Source: JBGFRR01 sp041695045
GTDB lineage: Bacteria > Bacteroidota > Ignavibacteria > UBA10030
Direction of reading: 5' to 3'
NCBI GenBank assembly: GCA_041695045.1
Contig: JBGFRR010000128.1
Location: 22,077 to 86,076 of the forward strand
DNA: 64,000 nucleotides
In this document: positions 9,036 to 18,480 of the stretch, piece after piece
Numbering within the stretch: position 1 is the stretch's first letter
How the letters are laid out: each line of letters starts with the position of its first letter
Made by a program: the position numbers and the translations under genes
Notes under the pieces: generated by a model
Told to the model about the DNA's origin: nothing
What the model saw: the letters and a program-made list of their open reading frames with translations, nothing else
The model's database searches: none

Positions 9036-9872
9036 TTGTTCAAAGCAGTCCTGCATACACTGGCGACAGTCGTTGGTCTGAGAGGCAGGCAGAGCGCTCG
9101 CGTTCGCGAGCTCATGCAGCACCTCAAGCAGATACACGGGGGGAAGGAATTCGATGTCGCCAGGTTCGCACGCGCCATCGGCTACGCGCCGCACAACTGG
9201 GATCTCTTCTACGAAGCCCTCCTGCATCGTTCCTTCCTGCAGTACGTCGACCGATCTTGGCAGTCGAACGAGCGTCTCGAATTCCTCGGCGACGCCGTCT
9301 TGAGCTTCATCGTGACCGACGACCTCTCTGCCACAAACCCCACGATGGAAGAAGGAGAGCTCACGAAGATCCGGTCGAGGCTCGTCAATCGGAAGATTCT
9401 TGCCCAGCGCGCCCGTGAGCTTGGACTGACCGAGTTTCTGTTATTAAGCCCCAGCGCTGCACAATCCATCGATAGCGGCTTCGAATCCATCCTCTCGGAC
9501 GCCTTCGAAGCGATTGTCGGCGCCATCTATCTGGACGGCGGCATCCACGCGGCGCGAACATTTGTACGAACCACGCTCCTTGCCGACCGGGACATTATGG
9601 TCATCGCCCTCACGGACGACAACTACAAGAGCGCACTGCTGGAATACTCGCAGGGGCACGCGATGGGAAGCCCCCGCTACAACGTGCTGAAGGAGGAAGG
9701 GCCTGACCACGACCGTCGCTTCACCGTTGAAGTACTGCTCGGTTCATCCCACTTTGGTGTTGGCACCGGCAGAAGTAAACGAGAGGCCGAACAGGCCGCG
9801 GCTGCACAAGCGCTGGAACGCATCCAACAGGAAACGAATACGCATCCCCACAAAGAACAAAATGAACGCTGA
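9036..9872 (+). CDS. rnc: ribonuclease III
   Basis: 278 residues. The RNase III signature NERLEFLGDAVL (residues 78-89) and a second acidic block (LSDAFEAIVGAIYLDGG) make up the endonuclease domain. A C-terminal double-stranded-RNA-binding domain starts near DNYKSALLEYSQG and ends with KREAEQAAAAQAL. It processes rRNA precursors and other double-stranded RNA. The start is TTG at 9036, chosen because GGAG lies 6 bases before it and the nearby GTG at 9029 is in another frame. Its last 11 bases overlap the gcvP start. Confidence 0.93.
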   Translation: MFKAVLHTLATVVGLRGRQSARVRELMQHLKQIHGGKEFDVARFARAIGYAPHNWDLFYEALLHRSFLQYVDRSWQSNERLEFLGDAVLSFIVTDDLSATNPTMEEGELTKIRSRLVNRKILAQRARELGLTEFLLLSPSAAQSIDSGFESILSDAFEAIVGAIYLDGGIHAARTFVRTTLLADRDIMVIALTDDNYKSALLEYSQGHAMGSPRYNVLKEEGPDHDRRFTVEVLLGSSHFGVGTGRSKREAEQAAAAQALERIQQETNTHPHKEQNER

Positions 9873-12747
9873 ATTTCAATCCCGTCACATCGGTCCACAA
9901 GAAGACGACCTCGCCGCCATGCTTGAAGTGGTCGGCTCGGAATCGCTCGACCAACTCATCGACGAAACAATCCCTCCGGAAATTAGGCTGAACGATCCGC
10001 TACAACTGCCGCCGGCGATGACGGAATATCAATACCTGCGCGCCATGAGGGAGCGGGCGATGAAGAATACCGTTCTCAAGTCGTACCTCGGCCAGGGTTA
10101 CTACAACTGCATCGTGCCGAGCGTCATCCAGCGCAACGTTTTCGAAAACCCCGGCTGGTACACGCAGTACACACCGTATCAAGCGGAGATATCGCAGGGA
10201 AGGCTTGAAGCGCTTCTGAATTTCCAGACGATGGTAAGCGACCTGACCGGCATGGAGGTCGCCAACGCGTCGCTCTTAGATGAAGGGACGGCTGCCGCCG
10301 AAGCCATGGCGATGGCGTACACCATCGTCAGCAAGCGACAGAACGGAACGCCCGCAACGAAATTCTTTGTGTCCCACCGATGCTTCCAGACGACGATTGA
10401 TGTGGTGCTGACACGCGCTGAGCCGCTAGGGATCGATGTTGTGGTCGGTGATCATGAGAAAGCAGAGCTCGACGCCTCGTACTTTGGCGCGCTGCTGCAG
10501 TTTCCGACTGATGACGGCGAGGTGCTGGACTATCGTCCGTTTGTGCAGAAACTTCATGAGCTTGGCGGGATGATCGTTGTTGCCGCCGACCTCCTCTCGC
10601 TCGCGCTCCTGACGCCGCCGGGCGAATGGGGTGCGGATATCGTCGTGGGGAACAGCCAGCGTTTCGGCGTACCAATGGGGTACGGCGGGCCGCATGCCGC
10701 GTACTTTGCCACGCGCACGGAGCATATCCGCTCAATGCCCGGCCGCATTATCGGTGTTTCGGTGGATGCACACGGGAACCGCGGCTACCGGATGACACTC
10801 CAAACGCGCGAGCAGCATATTCGTCGTGAAAAAGCGACGTCGAACATCTGCACGGCTCAGGCATTGTTAGCCATCATGGCCGGCATGTACGCTGTTTACC
10901 ACGGCCCGAAAGGAGTTCGCGCCATCGCCGAGCGCGTACATCGCATGGCCGCGACCCTTGAGGCTGAGCTTCAGCGGCTCGGCTACAAACAGCTGAACAG
11001 CGTTTTCTTCGACACGCTCCGCATTGACGCAGGCGACGCTTCCGCCGCGGGCCGCATTCACAACCTCGCGCTCGAGGCCGGATACAACCTGCGCGCCATC
11101 CCGCCAAAGGCGGGACACATCGGCATTGCGCTCGATGAGACAACGCTTGAGGAGGATATCGAAATACTCTTTAGCGTCTTCGCGAAGGCGAAAGGAGCGA
11201 GTGCTGTGGGAAAGGGAAACCACGCCGAGACGAACAACGCTTTCCCCGAGCCGTTCCGCCGTCGCTCACCATATCTCACGCATCCCGTCTTTTTGCGCTA
11301 TCATTCCGAAACGGAGATGATGCGCTACATCAAGAGCCTTGAGAACAAAGACCTCTCACTGATGCATTCGATGATCCCCCTTGGCTCCTGCACGATGAAA
11401 CTCAACGCCGCCACGGAGTTGATGCCCGTGAGTTGGCCGGAGTTTGCTCATTTGCATCCGTTTGCTCCCATCGAGCAGGCGCGTGGGTATCAGGAACTCT
11501 TCCGTGAGTTGGAGGAGTATCTGTGTGCGATGACAGGACTTGCGGGCGCTTCCCTGCAGCCGAATTCCGGTGCGCAGGGGGAGTTTACCGGCTTGCTTGT
11601 CATCCGCGCGTATTATGCCGACCGAGGAGAGAAGCAGCGTAACGTGGCACTCATCCCTTCTTCCGCACACGGCACGAATCCTGCCAGCGCAGTGATGGCC
11701 GGGATGCAGGTCGTGGTCGTGAATTGCGATGACAGAGGGAACATCGATGTCGACGATTTGCGCGCGAAGGCTTCGGCACATCGCGATAGACTTGCTGCGC
11801 TCATGGTGACGTATCCGTCAACATTCGGAATTTATGAAGAGCACATCAAAGAGGTCTGCGCCGTTGTCCATGAGTACGGCGGGCAGGTCTATATGGATGG
11901 CGCAAACCTCAACGCGCAGGTTGGGCTGTCGAATGCGGGCGTCATCGGTGCGGATGTTTGCCACATCAATCTTCACAAGACGTTCAGTATTCCTCATGGC
12001 GGCGGCGGTCCGGGTATGGGACCCATCTGCGTCGCAGAGCATCTTGTCCCGTTTCTGCCGGGTCATTCTGCGGTGAAGGGGCAAAGCGGCAAAGCGATTC
12101 GCGCGGTCGCGTCGGCCCCGTGGTCGAGTGCCAGTATTCTGCCCATCTCGTACGGCTACATCCGGTTGCTTGGCGCTGAAGGATGCACCGAGGCAAGCCG
12201 CTATGCCATCCTCAACGCAAACTATCTGAAACGGAAACTCGAGACACACTATCCCGTGCTGTATGAAGGAAGGAACGGCCGCGTGGCGCACGAGTTCATT
12301 CTCAACACGAAGCAGTTTAAGGACGCGGCAGGAGTTGATGTTGAAGACATCGCCAAACGGTTGATGGATTACGGCTTTCACGCACCGACCGTCTCGTTCC
12401 CTGTTGCGGGAACGTTGATGATCGAACCGACGGAAAGCGAGTCGAAGGAAGAACTCGACCGCTTTGCCGACGCGTTGATTGCCATCCGCAGCGAAATCCA
12501 AGAAATCATCGACGGCGTGGCTGACCGGAACGATAACGTCCTCAAAAACGCTCCACACACCGCGCAGGCGATTGCCGTCGATGCCTGGACGCATCCCTAC
12601 GGCCGTGAGAAGGCGGCGTATCCGCTGCCGTTCGTGCGGGAGCGGAAATTCTGGCCGCCGGTGGGGAGAATCAACAACACGTACGGCGATCGCAACATCA
12701 TCTGTACCTGTCCACCCCTCGAAGCATACGCCGAGGAAACTGCCTGA
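9862..12747 (+). CDS. gcvP: glycine dehydrogenase (decarboxylating), single-chain P-protein
   Basis: 961 residues: the full-length fused P-protein, not the split GcvPA/GcvPB form. It begins FQSRHIGPQEDDLAAML, the usual N-terminus, and has the PLP lysine Lys706 in INLHKTFSIPHGGGGPGMGP. It decarboxylates glycine and passes the aminomethyl group to lipoyl-GcvH. The ATG at 9862 lies inside the end of rnc (11-base overlap), suggesting translational coupling; an in-frame frame extension back to 9727 encodes rnc antisense-of-frame residues and is rejected. gcvT and gcvH are not in the window, so the rest of the cleavage system is elsewhere. Confidence 0.95.
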   Translation: MNAEFQSRHIGPQEDDLAAMLEVVGSESLDQLIDETIPPEIRLNDPLQLPPAMTEYQYLRAMRERAMKNTVLKSYLGQGYYNCIVPSVIQRNVFENPGWYTQYTPYQAEISQGRLEALLNFQTMVSDLTGMEVANASLLDEGTAAAEAMAMAYTIVSKRQNGTPATKFFVSHRCFQTTIDVVLTRAEPLGIDVVVGDHEKAELDASYFGALLQFPTDDGEVLDYRPFVQKLHELGGMIVVAADLLSLALLTPPGEWGADIVVGNSQRFGVPMGYGGPHAAYFATRTEHIRSMPGRIIGVSVDAHGNRGYRMTLQTREQHIRREKATSNICTAQALLAIMAGMYAVYHGPKGVRAIAERVHRMAATLEAELQRLGYKQLNSVFFDTLRIDAGDASAAGRIHNLALEAGYNLRAIPPKAGHIGIALDETTLEEDIEILFSVFAKAKGASAVGKGNHAETNNAFPEPFRRRSPYLTHPVFLRYHSETEMMRYIKSLENKDLSLMHSMIPLGSCTMKLNAATELMPVSWPEFAHLHPFAPIEQARGYQELFRELEEYLCAMTGLAGASLQPNSGAQGEFTGLLVIRAYYADRGEKQRNVALIPSSAHGTNPASAVMAGMQVVVVNCDDRGNIDVDDLRAKASAHRDRLAALMVTYPSTFGIYEEHIKEVCAVVHEYGGQVYMDGANLNAQVGLSNAGVIGADVCHINLHKTFSIPHGGGGPGMGPICVAEHLVPFLPGHSAVKGQSGKAIRAVASAPWSSASILPISYGYIRLLGAEGCTEASRYAILNANYLKRKLETHYPVLYEGRNGRVAHEFILNTKQFKDAAGVDVEDIAKRLMDYGFHAPTVSFPVAGTLMIEPTESESKEELDRFADALIAIRSEIQEIIDGVADRNDNVLKNAPHTAQAIAVDAWTHPYGREKAAYPLPFVRERKFWPPVGRINNTYGDRNIICTCPPLEAYAEETA

Positions 12748-12772
12748 ATCCGCCGAAGGCGGAGAAGCAACC

Positions 12773-13210
12773 ATGCCGGTCGAACGCGACGACATCCTCC
12801 GAGAAATTCTCGCCAATGCGAAGACCATTGCAGTTGTCGGCGCCTCACAGAAACCGTGGCGGGACAGCAACAGCATCGCGCAGTTCTTGATGAATCGCGG
12901 GTACGCGGTCTTTCCGGTCAACCCGAAGTACGATGAAGTCCTCGGGGTCAAGTGCTACGCGTCGTTGCGTGATGTTCCCGAACAGATCGATATTGTCGAT
13001 GTGTTTCGCCAGTCCGATGCTGTTCCCGAGATTGTCGATGAAGCCCTTGCTGTCGGTGCGAAGACGCTCTGGCTTCAGCTCGGTGTTGTCCATGAAGAAG
13101 CGGCTCGCCGCGCCGAACAGGCGGGATTGAACGTGGTGATGGACCATTGCATTGCTGTTGCCTATCGTCGGTTGATGAACCGTTCACAGGCAGTGGGGAA
13201 GGGGACGTGA
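12773..13210 (+). CDS. CoA-binding Rossmann-fold protein (YccU type)
   Basis: 145 residues. The N-terminal AKTIAVVGASQKPWRDSN is the glycine-rich start of the CoA-binding domain shared with succinyl-CoA synthetase alpha. Later blocks PVNPKYDEVLGVKCYASL, VDVFRQSDAVPEIVDEA and VVMDHCIAV are typical of the stand-alone YccU group. The substrate and biological role of this family are not settled. The ATG at 12773 gives the family's usual length; the 25-base gap after gcvP is a TCCGCC GAA GGCGGA palindrome (12749-12763), one of several such elements in the window. Confidence 0.85.
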   Translation: MPVERDDILREILANAKTIAVVGASQKPWRDSNSIAQFLMNRGYAVFPVNPKYDEVLGVKCYASLRDVPEQIDIVDVFRQSDAVPEIVDEALAVGAKTLWLQLGVVHEEAARRAEQAGLNVVMDHCIAVAYRRLMNRSQAVGKGT

Positions 13211-13220
13211 TCGAAGAGAC

Positions 13221-14513
13221 GTGAGAGGCTTGTTCGTTCATATTCTCTTATTGGCGGCGATGAGGCTGTCGATTGCGCAAGAGGTGCCGGAAGAGCGCTT
13301 GATCGTGCATGAGGTTGTTGTAACCGGCAACGAAGTGACGAAAGACTACATCATCCTGCGCGAGATGAAGCTCAGGCCTGGCGTGGAAGTGACACCCGAA
13401 GTCCTTGAGCATGACCAGAAACGCATCTACAGTTTGGGTCTCTTCAACAAGGTGGATGTTGCCGTGCGCGAGGAGAGCGCAAAGGCGACAGTTGTCGTGA
13501 CGGTCGATGAGCGGTGGTATTTCTTCCCGTTTCCTGTCTTCGGGTTCCGGTTCCGTGACCCGAAAAATATTTACTACGGTGTAGGCGTCCTGCACAATAA
13601 CGTGCGCGGGCGAAACGAGAAACTCTTTGCCTCGTTTGCCCTCGGTTTCGACCGGTGGGTACAGGTCGTCTATCAAAACCCGAAGCTCACGGACGGTAAT
13701 GATATTTTCTTCCGCGGTCAAGTCATGTACGCCAAGGTACACAATCTCAGCCGGACCAACGGGATGTACAATCAGATCAATTTCAAATCCAGCCTCATGG
13801 TCGGAAAGCGTTACGGTCTGTATCAGACTCTGCTCGGATGGATAGACTACGACGTCTGGACCATCTCCAACCCCGGCCTTCAACGCACCGTCTCTCCCGA
13901 CGGACAGGACGCGTTCTTCACCCTCGGCGCCAATTATATGTTTGATTCACGAGACGTGCGCGAGTATCCGACCGGCGGTGCGTTTGTGAGTCTCTCAGCG
14001 CGCAAGCATGGATTCGGTGAATCGGACATGGATCTCTTCCGCTACGGCTACGATGCGCGGGTGTTTGTGCCGCTCATGGATGGTGTTACGTTGGCAACGC
14101 GGTCGTTTGCGAGCTTCATCAGCGGCGGGATTGTTCCGACGTACCGCAATGTCTACTTCGGTTACGACGAACGCATTCGCGGACATTTCCACACCGTGCT
14201 CGAAGGAGAAAATATCTTCGGCCTTAGCTCTGAAGTTCGGATCCCGCTTCTGCATCCTCGTTATTATCAACTTCCTTTCGAATTCATCATCCCTCAGTTC
14301 AGAACGCTCCGGTACGGCTTATATGCGGGAGTGTTTTTCGATGCTGGAAAGATATGGTATCGCAGTTCCTCATTCGGAAACGTACCCTGGTATGCCGGAT
14401 ACGGCGGCGGGCTGCACATTCTGTTGCCCTACAGTATGGTCGTCCGCACGGAATACGGGATCAGTCTTGAGGGGAAGGGGGAGTTCATTCTCGACTTTGG
14501 CGTGTCGTTTTAA
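13221..14513 (+). CDS. single-POTRA Omp85-type outer-membrane protein
   Basis: 430 residues, GTG start, with a short signal peptide (LFVHILLLAAMRLSIAQ). Residues ~25-95 form one POTRA domain (HEVVVTGNEVTKDYIILREM through LGLFNKVDVAV). The rest is beta-barrel: alternating aromatic strands and a surface-antigen block FFDAGKIWYRSS towards the end. It resembles BamA/TamA but has a single POTRA where BamA has five, so it is more like the short Omp85 relatives. The substrate is unknown. rsmE starts 2 bases after its stop, so the two are co-translated. Confidence 0.8.
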   Translation: MRGLFVHILLLAAMRLSIAQEVPEERLIVHEVVVTGNEVTKDYIILREMKLRPGVEVTPEVLEHDQKRIYSLGLFNKVDVAVREESAKATVVVTVDERWYFFPFPVFGFRFRDPKNIYYGVGVLHNNVRGRNEKLFASFALGFDRWVQVVYQNPKLTDGNDIFFRGQVMYAKVHNLSRTNGMYNQINFKSSLMVGKRYGLYQTLLGWIDYDVWTISNPGLQRTVSPDGQDAFFTLGANYMFDSRDVREYPTGGAFVSLSARKHGFGESDMDLFRYGYDARVFVPLMDGVTLATRSFASFISGGIVPTYRNVYFGYDERIRGHFHTVLEGENIFGLSSEVRIPLLHPRYYQLPFEFIIPQFRTLRYGLYAGVFFDAGKIWYRSSSFGNVPWYAGYGGGLHILLPYSMVVRTEYGISLEGKGEFILDFGVSF

Positions 14514-14515
14514 GT

Positions 14516-15232
14516 ATGGATTACTTCTACGTCGACTCGAAGAACATCCACGGCACAACGTTGCTCATTATGGATGATGAGTTCAAGCATCTCGCGCGTG
14601 TCCTGCGGAAGAACGTAGGGGAGCACATTCGCGTTACCGATGGGAACGACCGCATGTTCACGGCAATCATCCGGTCGTTCGACCATGATGCGGCTGAGTG
14701 CGAGATTGTGGAAACGCGAACGCGCGTCAACGAACCGACGGTCGATATAACGGTTGCGATGTCGTTGCTCAAGAATCCCGGACGGATGGATTTCTTCGTC
14801 GAGAAGGCGACCGAGTTTGGCGCACGGACGGTCATTCCCCTGCTCTGTGAACGGACGATTCCGCAGCGGGAAAAACACAGCAGGCTCGAAAGCATTGCTC
14901 TTGCGGCGATGAAACAATGCGGACGCTCGTACCGGCCGCGCATCTTTGTGCTCACGCAATTTGAAACGCTCGTGAGAAACTCGGCCGCCTACGACGTGAA
15001 GCTCATTCCCCACGAACAAACTGAGCAATCGCAGTTTATCGGCACGGTGCTGCGCCACCACCCCTCGGCGCGGTCGGTGCTCATCGTCATCGGACCGGAA
15101 GGGGGCTTCACGAACGACGAGCTTGCTCTCGCTTCGGCAAACGGCTTTGTGCCGATCTCCCTGGGCGCCCGACGTTTGCGCTCGGAATCCGCAGGACTGT
15201 ACGCGCTCGCATGGCTGGGTGGTGGGTGGTAG
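14516..15232 (+). CDS. rsmE: 16S rRNA m3U1498 methyltransferase
   Basis: 238 residues, SPOUT fold. The family blocks KNPGRMDFFVEKATEFGART, the SAM knot IGPEGGFTNDE and the closing LGARRLRSESAG are present. It methylates N3 of U1498 in 16S rRNA. The final residues (YALAWLGGGW) come from a G-rich tract, GGGTGGTGGGTGGTAGGGG, and differ from the usual C-terminal helix, so the last few codons may have been replaced by that repeat. Confidence 0.93.
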   Translation: MDYFYVDSKNIHGTTLLIMDDEFKHLARVLRKNVGEHIRVTDGNDRMFTAIIRSFDHDAAECEIVETRTRVNEPTVDITVAMSLLKNPGRMDFFVEKATEFGARTVIPLLCERTIPQREKHSRLESIALAAMKQCGRSYRPRIFVLTQFETLVRNSAAYDVKLIPHEQTEQSQFIGTVLRHHPSARSVLIVIGPEGGFTNDELALASANGFVPISLGARRLRSESAGLYALAWLGGGW

Positions 15233-15247
15233 GGGCAAGGGGCGGGA
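15217..15247 (+). repeat. G-quadruplex-capable tract at the rsmE stop
   Basis: Five runs of three or more G separated by one to five bases, from the last rsmE codons into the gap. The run pattern satisfies the usual G3+N1-7 rule. A second, longer tract of the same texture lies inside hutH (43037-43114). Confidence 0.55.
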
Positions 15248-15300
15248 GGTCAGCTTGCTCGCCGAAGTGTTTTTTAACGTAGGCGGGAGATCAACCCGTC

Positions 15301-15377
15301 GTGGCGCTAAGGCGCCCACAGTTGTTCGGGAGTGCCCCGCTCTAAAAACGAGCGGGACAGGCAACTCCCTCACAACT
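15301..15377 (+). repeat. long hairpin element between rsmE and trkA
   Basis: Two adjoining inverted repeats. The first is GTGGCGC-TAAG-GCGCCCAC (15301-15319). The second is a ~58-base imperfect hairpin: AGTTGT, GGGAGT, GCC and CCGCTC on the left pair in order with GAGCGG, GGC, ACTCCC and ACAACT on the right (15320-15377), around a TAAAAAC loop, and end in TTT. It could terminate rsmE transcription or be an intergenic repeat; CCCTCACAACT recurs at about 59817. Confidence 0.55.
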
Positions 15378-15449
15378 TTTAGAGTGAGCCTCTGGCTCAA
15401 GTCTATGGCTGAGTAATCCCGAGGATAGACTGAAGAAGAGAAGAAGACT

Positions 15450-16790
15450 ATGAAAATCATCATCGTTGGAGCAGGAGAGGTTGGATTTCATCTTGCGAAG
15501 ATTCTCTCGCAGGAGAAGCACGACATTATCGTCATCGATAGGGATGCAGAACGCATCGGACGCGTCAATGAAGCGCTGGATGTGATGACGGTTGTCGGAA
15601 GCGGCAGTCAGCTCAGTTGCTTGGAGCGCGTGGGAGTGAAGGACGCGGACATGCTGATCGCCGTCACGTCCATCGACGAAGTCAATCTCACCTGTTGCTT
15701 ATTAGCACACAAGTTGGGGGCGAAGAAGATCATCGCCCGCGTCAACGACCCGGAGTTTCTTTCCGCCGAAAGCCCGTTGTTCCCCGAAGATTTCGGCATC
15801 GACCTCGTGATCTATCCCGAAGGGCTGGCGGCGCAAGAGATTGTCCGCCTTATCCGTCGTTCTGCCGCAACCGATGTGTTGGAGTTTGCCGAGGGACGCA
15901 TCCAGCTGATCGGTATCCGCGTGGATGACGGCAGTCCTCTCATCAACCGCAAGCTGCGTGATATCGTTGCAGGGTATCGGGAAGTACCGTTCCGCGCTGT
16001 TGCGATCCATCGCGGTATTCGCACGATCATCCCAACCGGCGACGATGTGTTCCGCAAGGGTGATCAGGCATTTGTAATCTCGAAGGTAGAGCGTGTTCAG
16101 GAGATGCTGAGAATCTCGGGGAAGGACACAACGACCTTCGAGCGCGTGATGATCCTCGGCGGCGGACGAATCGGTCAACACGTGGCGGAAGAATTGCAGA
16201 GCGAAATGTCCGTCAAGCTCATCGAATCCAGCAAAGAAACCTCCCAGCGGCTTGCCGATACGCTCCGCAAGACGATGGTGATCCAGGGGGAAGGGAAGGA
16301 CCTCGACCTCCTTGCCACCGAGGGCATCATGGATATGGATGCCTACATTGCGACGACACGCGACGAAGAAGACAATATTATTTCTTGCCTCATGGCGAAG
16401 CATCTCGGCGTGAAGAAGACCGTGGCGCACGTGGAGCGGCTCGACTACATTCCACTTGCCAATACAATCGGCATCGATGCGCTCGTGAACAAGAAGCTTT
16501 CGGCTGCGAACGCGATTCTCAAGTTCATCCGGAAGGGCGAGGTCGTTTCGGTGGCCACGCTCCACGGCGTTGAGGCGGAGGTGATCGAAATGGTTGCGCA
16601 GCAGGGGTCGGCGGTAACAAAGAAGCCGTTGCGCGAGCTGAAATTCCCGGAAGGCGCCATCATCGGTTGCGTCATTCATAACGGAAGCGTCACGATACCC
16701 ATCGGCGCAACGCGCATCAATCCGCATGACCGCGTTGTTGTGTTCACACTGCCGAAAGCGATTAAGGAAGTTGAACGGTTCTTCAGCTAA
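15450..16790 (+). CDS. trkA: Trk potassium uptake regulatory subunit TrkA
   Basis: 446 residues with two RCK halves. The first Rossmann motif is IIIVGAGEVGFHLAKILS (residues 4-21), the second MILGGGRIGQHVAEEL (from residue 234). Each is followed by a TrkA-C domain (IGIRVDDGSPLINRKLRD and KKPLRELKFPEGAIIG). It binds NAD(H)/ATP in the cytoplasm and gates the TrkH channel. trkH starts 3 bases after its stop, so both subunits are co-translated. Confidence 0.95.
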   Translation: MKIIIVGAGEVGFHLAKILSQEKHDIIVIDRDAERIGRVNEALDVMTVVGSGSQLSCLERVGVKDADMLIAVTSIDEVNLTCCLLAHKLGAKKIIARVNDPEFLSAESPLFPEDFGIDLVIYPEGLAAQEIVRLIRRSAATDVLEFAEGRIQLIGIRVDDGSPLINRKLRDIVAGYREVPFRAVAIHRGIRTIIPTGDDVFRKGDQAFVISKVERVQEMLRISGKDTTTFERVMILGGGRIGQHVAEELQSEMSVKLIESSKETSQRLADTLRKTMVIQGEGKDLDLLATEGIMDMDAYIATTRDEEDNIISCLMAKHLGVKKTVAHVERLDYIPLANTIGIDALVNKKLSAANAILKFIRKGEVVSVATLHGVEAEVIEMVAQQGSAVTKKPLRELKFPEGAIIGCVIHNGSVTIPIGATRINPHDRVVVFTLPKAIKEVERFFS

Positions 16791-16793
16791 GGT

Positions 16794-18245
16794 ATGCGCC
16801 TCGTCCCCGTTCTCAGCGTTATCGGTTTTCTTCTCTGCGCTGTCGGAGCAGCAATGCTCTCAGCGCTGGCATTTTCGTGGTACTATGATGGACCGGATTT
16901 CCAGCCGATCCTTCTCTCAGGGCTCATTACGATTGCCGTTGGCATGTTCTTGCTTCTGTTTATGAGACGACTCGACGGGGGCGAACTCCGAGTGCGGGAA
17001 GGATTTGCCGTCGTCACGTTCGGGTGGATGATTGTTCCGCTCTTCGGTTGTCTCCCGTTCCTGCTCTCCGGCACGATTCCCTCGTTCACCGACGCTTACT
17101 TTGAGACGATTTCGGGCTTTACGACCACCGGTGCTTCCATTGTTCCCGCCGTTGAAGCATTGCCTCATGGACTCCTCTATTGGCGCTCACTGACGCATTG
17201 GTTGGGCGGGATGGGCATCATCGTGCTCTCGATTGCCATCCTGCCGTTGCTCGGAATCGGCGGCATGCAGTTGTTTCGTGCTGAAGTAGCCGGCCCAATG
17301 AAAGACAAGCTTACTCCCCGGGTTGCCGAAACAGCGAGACTCCTCTGGGGGCTGTACGTTCTCTTGACGGCAGCACAAACGGCGCTTCTTATGGTGGGTG
17401 GAATGTCTTTTTTTGACGCTCTCTGCCATTCGTTTGCCACGATTTCCACCGGAGGGTTTTCAACGAAGAACGCGAGCCTCGCTTCATTTGATTCAGCGTA
17501 CTTCGACTGGGTTGTGGTCGTGTTTATGTTCTTGGGGGGGACGAACTTCGCACTGCACTATGCTGCGCTCAAAGGGGACGTCAGGAGCTACTTCAAGGAC
17601 AACGAGTTCGTGTTCTTCTCGGTGAGTGTACTCGTTGCCATCGCACTTGTTACCATCGCGATAGCCGGGGATACCTATGCTGGCGACCTGCTCCGCGCTG
17701 TCCGGTTTGCCGCGTTCAACGTCGTCTCGGTCATGACGTGCACCGGGTTTGCCAATGCGGACTTCGCCGTCTGGGCTCCACTGGCACAAATCGTTCTCTT
17801 CTTGGCGATGTTCCCGGGCGCTTCAGCAGGCTCGACCGGAGGCGGCATGAAGCATATCCGGGTCCTGTTGTTGTTGAAAACTGCTCTGAATGAACTGAAG
17901 AAACTTGTCCATCCCCGAGCGGTCGTCCCGATTCGATTCAACGGCAGGATGGTGGAAGTGGAAGTCCTCTTCACTATTGGCGGCTTCCTCATTCTCTACC
18001 TTGTGACGTTTTCGACGGCATCGATCATCATAACATCGACGGGGCTGGATATTGTGACGTCCATGAGCGCTGTGGCTTCTTCGATGGCAAACATCGGACC
18101 CGGCCTCGGCTCCGTTGGCCCCATGGCTAGCTACGCTCACCTAACCGACTTTGCCAAGTGGATCCTCAGCGCCTGCATGCTCCTCGGACGTCTTGAGATT
18201 TTTACTGTCTTCGTCCTCCTCAGCTCTGCGTTTTGGAAGAAATAG
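16794..18245 (+). CDS. trkH: Trk potassium transporter membrane subunit TrkH
   Basis: 483 residues, highly hydrophobic. Four selectivity-filter loops with their central glycine can be seen: SGFTTTGASI, ATISTGGFST, MTCTGFANAD and ASSMANIGPGLG. That four-fold M1-P-M2 arrangement is diagnostic of the TrkH/KtrB superfamily, and the length fits TrkH. It conducts K+ inward under control of TrkA. No terminator is close to the stop; the first good one is at 18433. Confidence 0.95.
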   Translation: MRLVPVLSVIGFLLCAVGAAMLSALAFSWYYDGPDFQPILLSGLITIAVGMFLLLFMRRLDGGELRVREGFAVVTFGWMIVPLFGCLPFLLSGTIPSFTDAYFETISGFTTTGASIVPAVEALPHGLLYWRSLTHWLGGMGIIVLSIAILPLLGIGGMQLFRAEVAGPMKDKLTPRVAETARLLWGLYVLLTAAQTALLMVGGMSFFDALCHSFATISTGGFSTKNASLASFDSAYFDWVVVVFMFLGGTNFALHYAALKGDVRSYFKDNEFVFFSVSVLVAIALVTIAIAGDTYAGDLLRAVRFAAFNVVSVMTCTGFANADFAVWAPLAQIVLFLAMFPGASAGSTGGGMKHIRVLLLLKTALNELKKLVHPRAVVPIRFNGRMVEVEVLFTIGGFLILYLVTFSTASIIITSTGLDIVTSMSAVASSMANIGPGLGSVGPMASYAHLTDFAKWILSACMLLGRLEIFTVFVLLSSAFWKK

Positions 18246-18302
18246 CCCTCTTTATTTCCTCACACCAGCGACGGCTTTCGGGGGCGTTTGTCAAGCCTCT
18301 CT

Positions 18303-18346
18303 CTTAACAATTTCTTAACACTGTGCCCTTCCTGCATAACACACTC
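18303..18346 (+). promoter_or_regulatory. 11-bp-periodic TTAACA operator array, copy 1
   Basis: CTTAACAATTT (18303) and CTTAACACTGT (18314) are adjacent 11-base direct repeats; one more period on is GCCCTTCCTGC (18325) and then ATAACACACTC (18336). Tandem 11-bp repeats are the hallmark of PhoB/PhoP (OmpR-type) binding sites, and CTTAAC halves resemble cyanobacterial and Bacillus Pho boxes. The regulator assignment is inference. Confidence 0.5.
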
Positions 18347-18432
18347 CTCGTTCGTGTGTTACTCACGCACTCCCTCTTCAGTGCGGTATATAAAGAGAAA
18401 GTAGACCCACCTATTTCATTCTGCGCTGACGC

Positions 18433-18460
18433 AACACCGTCTCCGGCGGTGTTTTTCTTT
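18433..18460 (+). terminator. Rho-independent terminator
   Basis: Stem AACACCG / CGGTGTT (18433-18439, 18447-18453) with a 7-base loop, running into TTTTTCTTTT. It lies 190 bases beyond trkH and between the two TTAACA arrays. It may end trkAH transcripts or a short transcript started at array 1. Confidence 0.65.
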
Positions 18461-18480
18461 TCTGCGCCACTTCACGATTT

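Noticed and set aside
7998..9227. 409-codon minus-strand frame over fabF
   Set aside because: Antisense shadow of fabF, with no domain and no sensible start.
12749..12763. TCCGCC GAA GGCGGA palindrome as a terminator after gcvP
   Set aside because: No T tract, and the next gene begins 10 bases later; treated as a short intergenic palindrome.
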